NCBI GenBank assembly: GCA_003446295.1
Contig: DMBB01000159.1
Location: 888-6,716, forward strand
Origin: Erysipelotrichaceae bacterium
GTDB lineage: Bacteria > Bacillota_I > Bacilli_A > Erysipelotrichales > Erysipelotrichaceae
Length of the DNA stretch: 5,829 nucleotides
Reading direction: 5' to 3'
How positions within the stretch are numbered: position 1 is the first letter of the stretch; each line of letters starts with the position of its first letter. This document shows, in pieces, positions 5,455-5,829 of the stretch. A model generated the notes under the pieces. The model saw only the letters and a list, made by a program, of their open reading frames with translations. It had not been told where the DNA came from and made no database searches. The translations under genes were made by a program, and so were the position numbers.

Positions 5455-5829
5455 CCTGATCCAGAAACGTTTGCTGAGTGAACTGTATAATGAAATTCCC
5501 TACAGCTCCAAAACTTTGGGGAATCTTTTAGGTGTCTCTGACAGGACCATACGAAATGAGATCATCAAGCTCAATGAAGTCCTGAAGGATCATGGGGCGC
5601 AGATCGCTGCCAAAGCGAGAACAGGCTGTGAACTGGAAGTGACTGACAGGGCAGCCTTTTCAAAGTTCTGCGCACAGCTTGGCATCGACAGTGAATATAT
5701 GACAAGGATCCCGGAGTATCTTCAGCTTGCCCATGCACTGATCAGGACGATCATCTGTTCCGAAAAGCCTCTTCATCTGGCAGACCTGGCGGAGATGTAC
5801 TATACGAATATTACGACCGTGAAGAATGC
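5441..5829 (+). CDS. PRD-type PTS transcriptional regulator, N-terminal part (3' end outside window)
   Basis: The first 129 residues of a BglG/LicR/MtlR-like transcriptional activator; the frame is open to the window edge. Residues about 5-68 form a winged helix-turn-helix with recognition region VSDRTIRNEIIKLNEVL (32-48) and the wing GAQIAAKARTGCELEV. Residues about 92-129 (YLQLAHALIRTII...KPLHLADLAEMYYTNITTVKN) look like the second HTH that precedes the PRD domains in this family. Members with this N-terminus bind DNA, unlike LicT/SacY antiterminators, which start with an RNA-binding CAT domain. PRD and EIIA/EIIB-like domains, phosphorylated by PTS components, would be expected downstream. 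Start: AAAAGGA at 5429-5435 precedes the ATG by 5 nt, and the gene overlaps the preceding one by 14 nt. It likely controls the adjacent IIB-IIC-IID operon, which is an inference from position. Confidence 0.85.
   Translation, partial: MIQINLIQKRLLSELYNEIPYSSKTLGNLLGVSDRTIRNEIIKLNEVLKDHGAQIAAKARTGCELEVTDRAAFSKFCAQLGIDSEYMTRIPEYLQLAHALIRTIICSEKPLHLADLAEMYYTNITTVKN

Overview
The window looks like a chromosomal stretch of a Bacillota (Firmicutes) bacterium of intermediate G+C. The signs are strong purine-rich Shine-Dalgarno sequences, a CcpA-type cre site, a mannose-family PTS operon and a PRD-type PTS regulator. The clostridial style of the ribonuclease Z (GMYGDDE, LTHYSPS) and the PTS style suggest Erysipelotrichia or Clostridia. 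That placement is an impression and was not tested.

Layout, all genes on the + strand. (1) Positions 1-456 hold the 3' end of a ribonuclease Z gene, closed by an intrinsic terminator. (2) Positions 603-1817 encode a complete 404-aa protein of the neutral/alkaline ceramidase superfamily. It is a short cytoplasmic form with the zinc and serine motifs but no signal peptide and no C-terminal domain. (3) Positions 1818-2122 are a 305-bp non-coding region dense in symmetric elements: a long inverted repeat, a 15/16 match to the cre consensus, an 18-bp and a 14-bp perfect palindrome, and a 10-bp direct repeat. (4) Positions 2123-4262 encode PTS IIB, IIC and IID of the mannose/fructose/sorbose family, with IIC and IID overlapping by 8 nt. 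A hairpin terminator follows. (5) An extended -10 promoter then drives a 353-aa protein of unknown function (4393-5454). Its stop region overlaps the start of a DNA-binding PRD-type PTS regulator (from 5441), which runs off the window.

How it may work together: IIB, IIC and IID form the membrane and phosphotransfer part of a sugar importer. No IIA is in the window, so it must lie outside or be shared. The PRD-type regulator downstream is the natural candidate controller of the PTS operon, and the cre site implies additional CcpA-mediated carbon catabolite control. The ceramidase-like hydrolase upstream may act on an imported N-acyl compound, but that link rests only on adjacency.

The parts least explained by known families are the multi-element control region before IIB and the unknown 353-aa protein coupled to the regulator.
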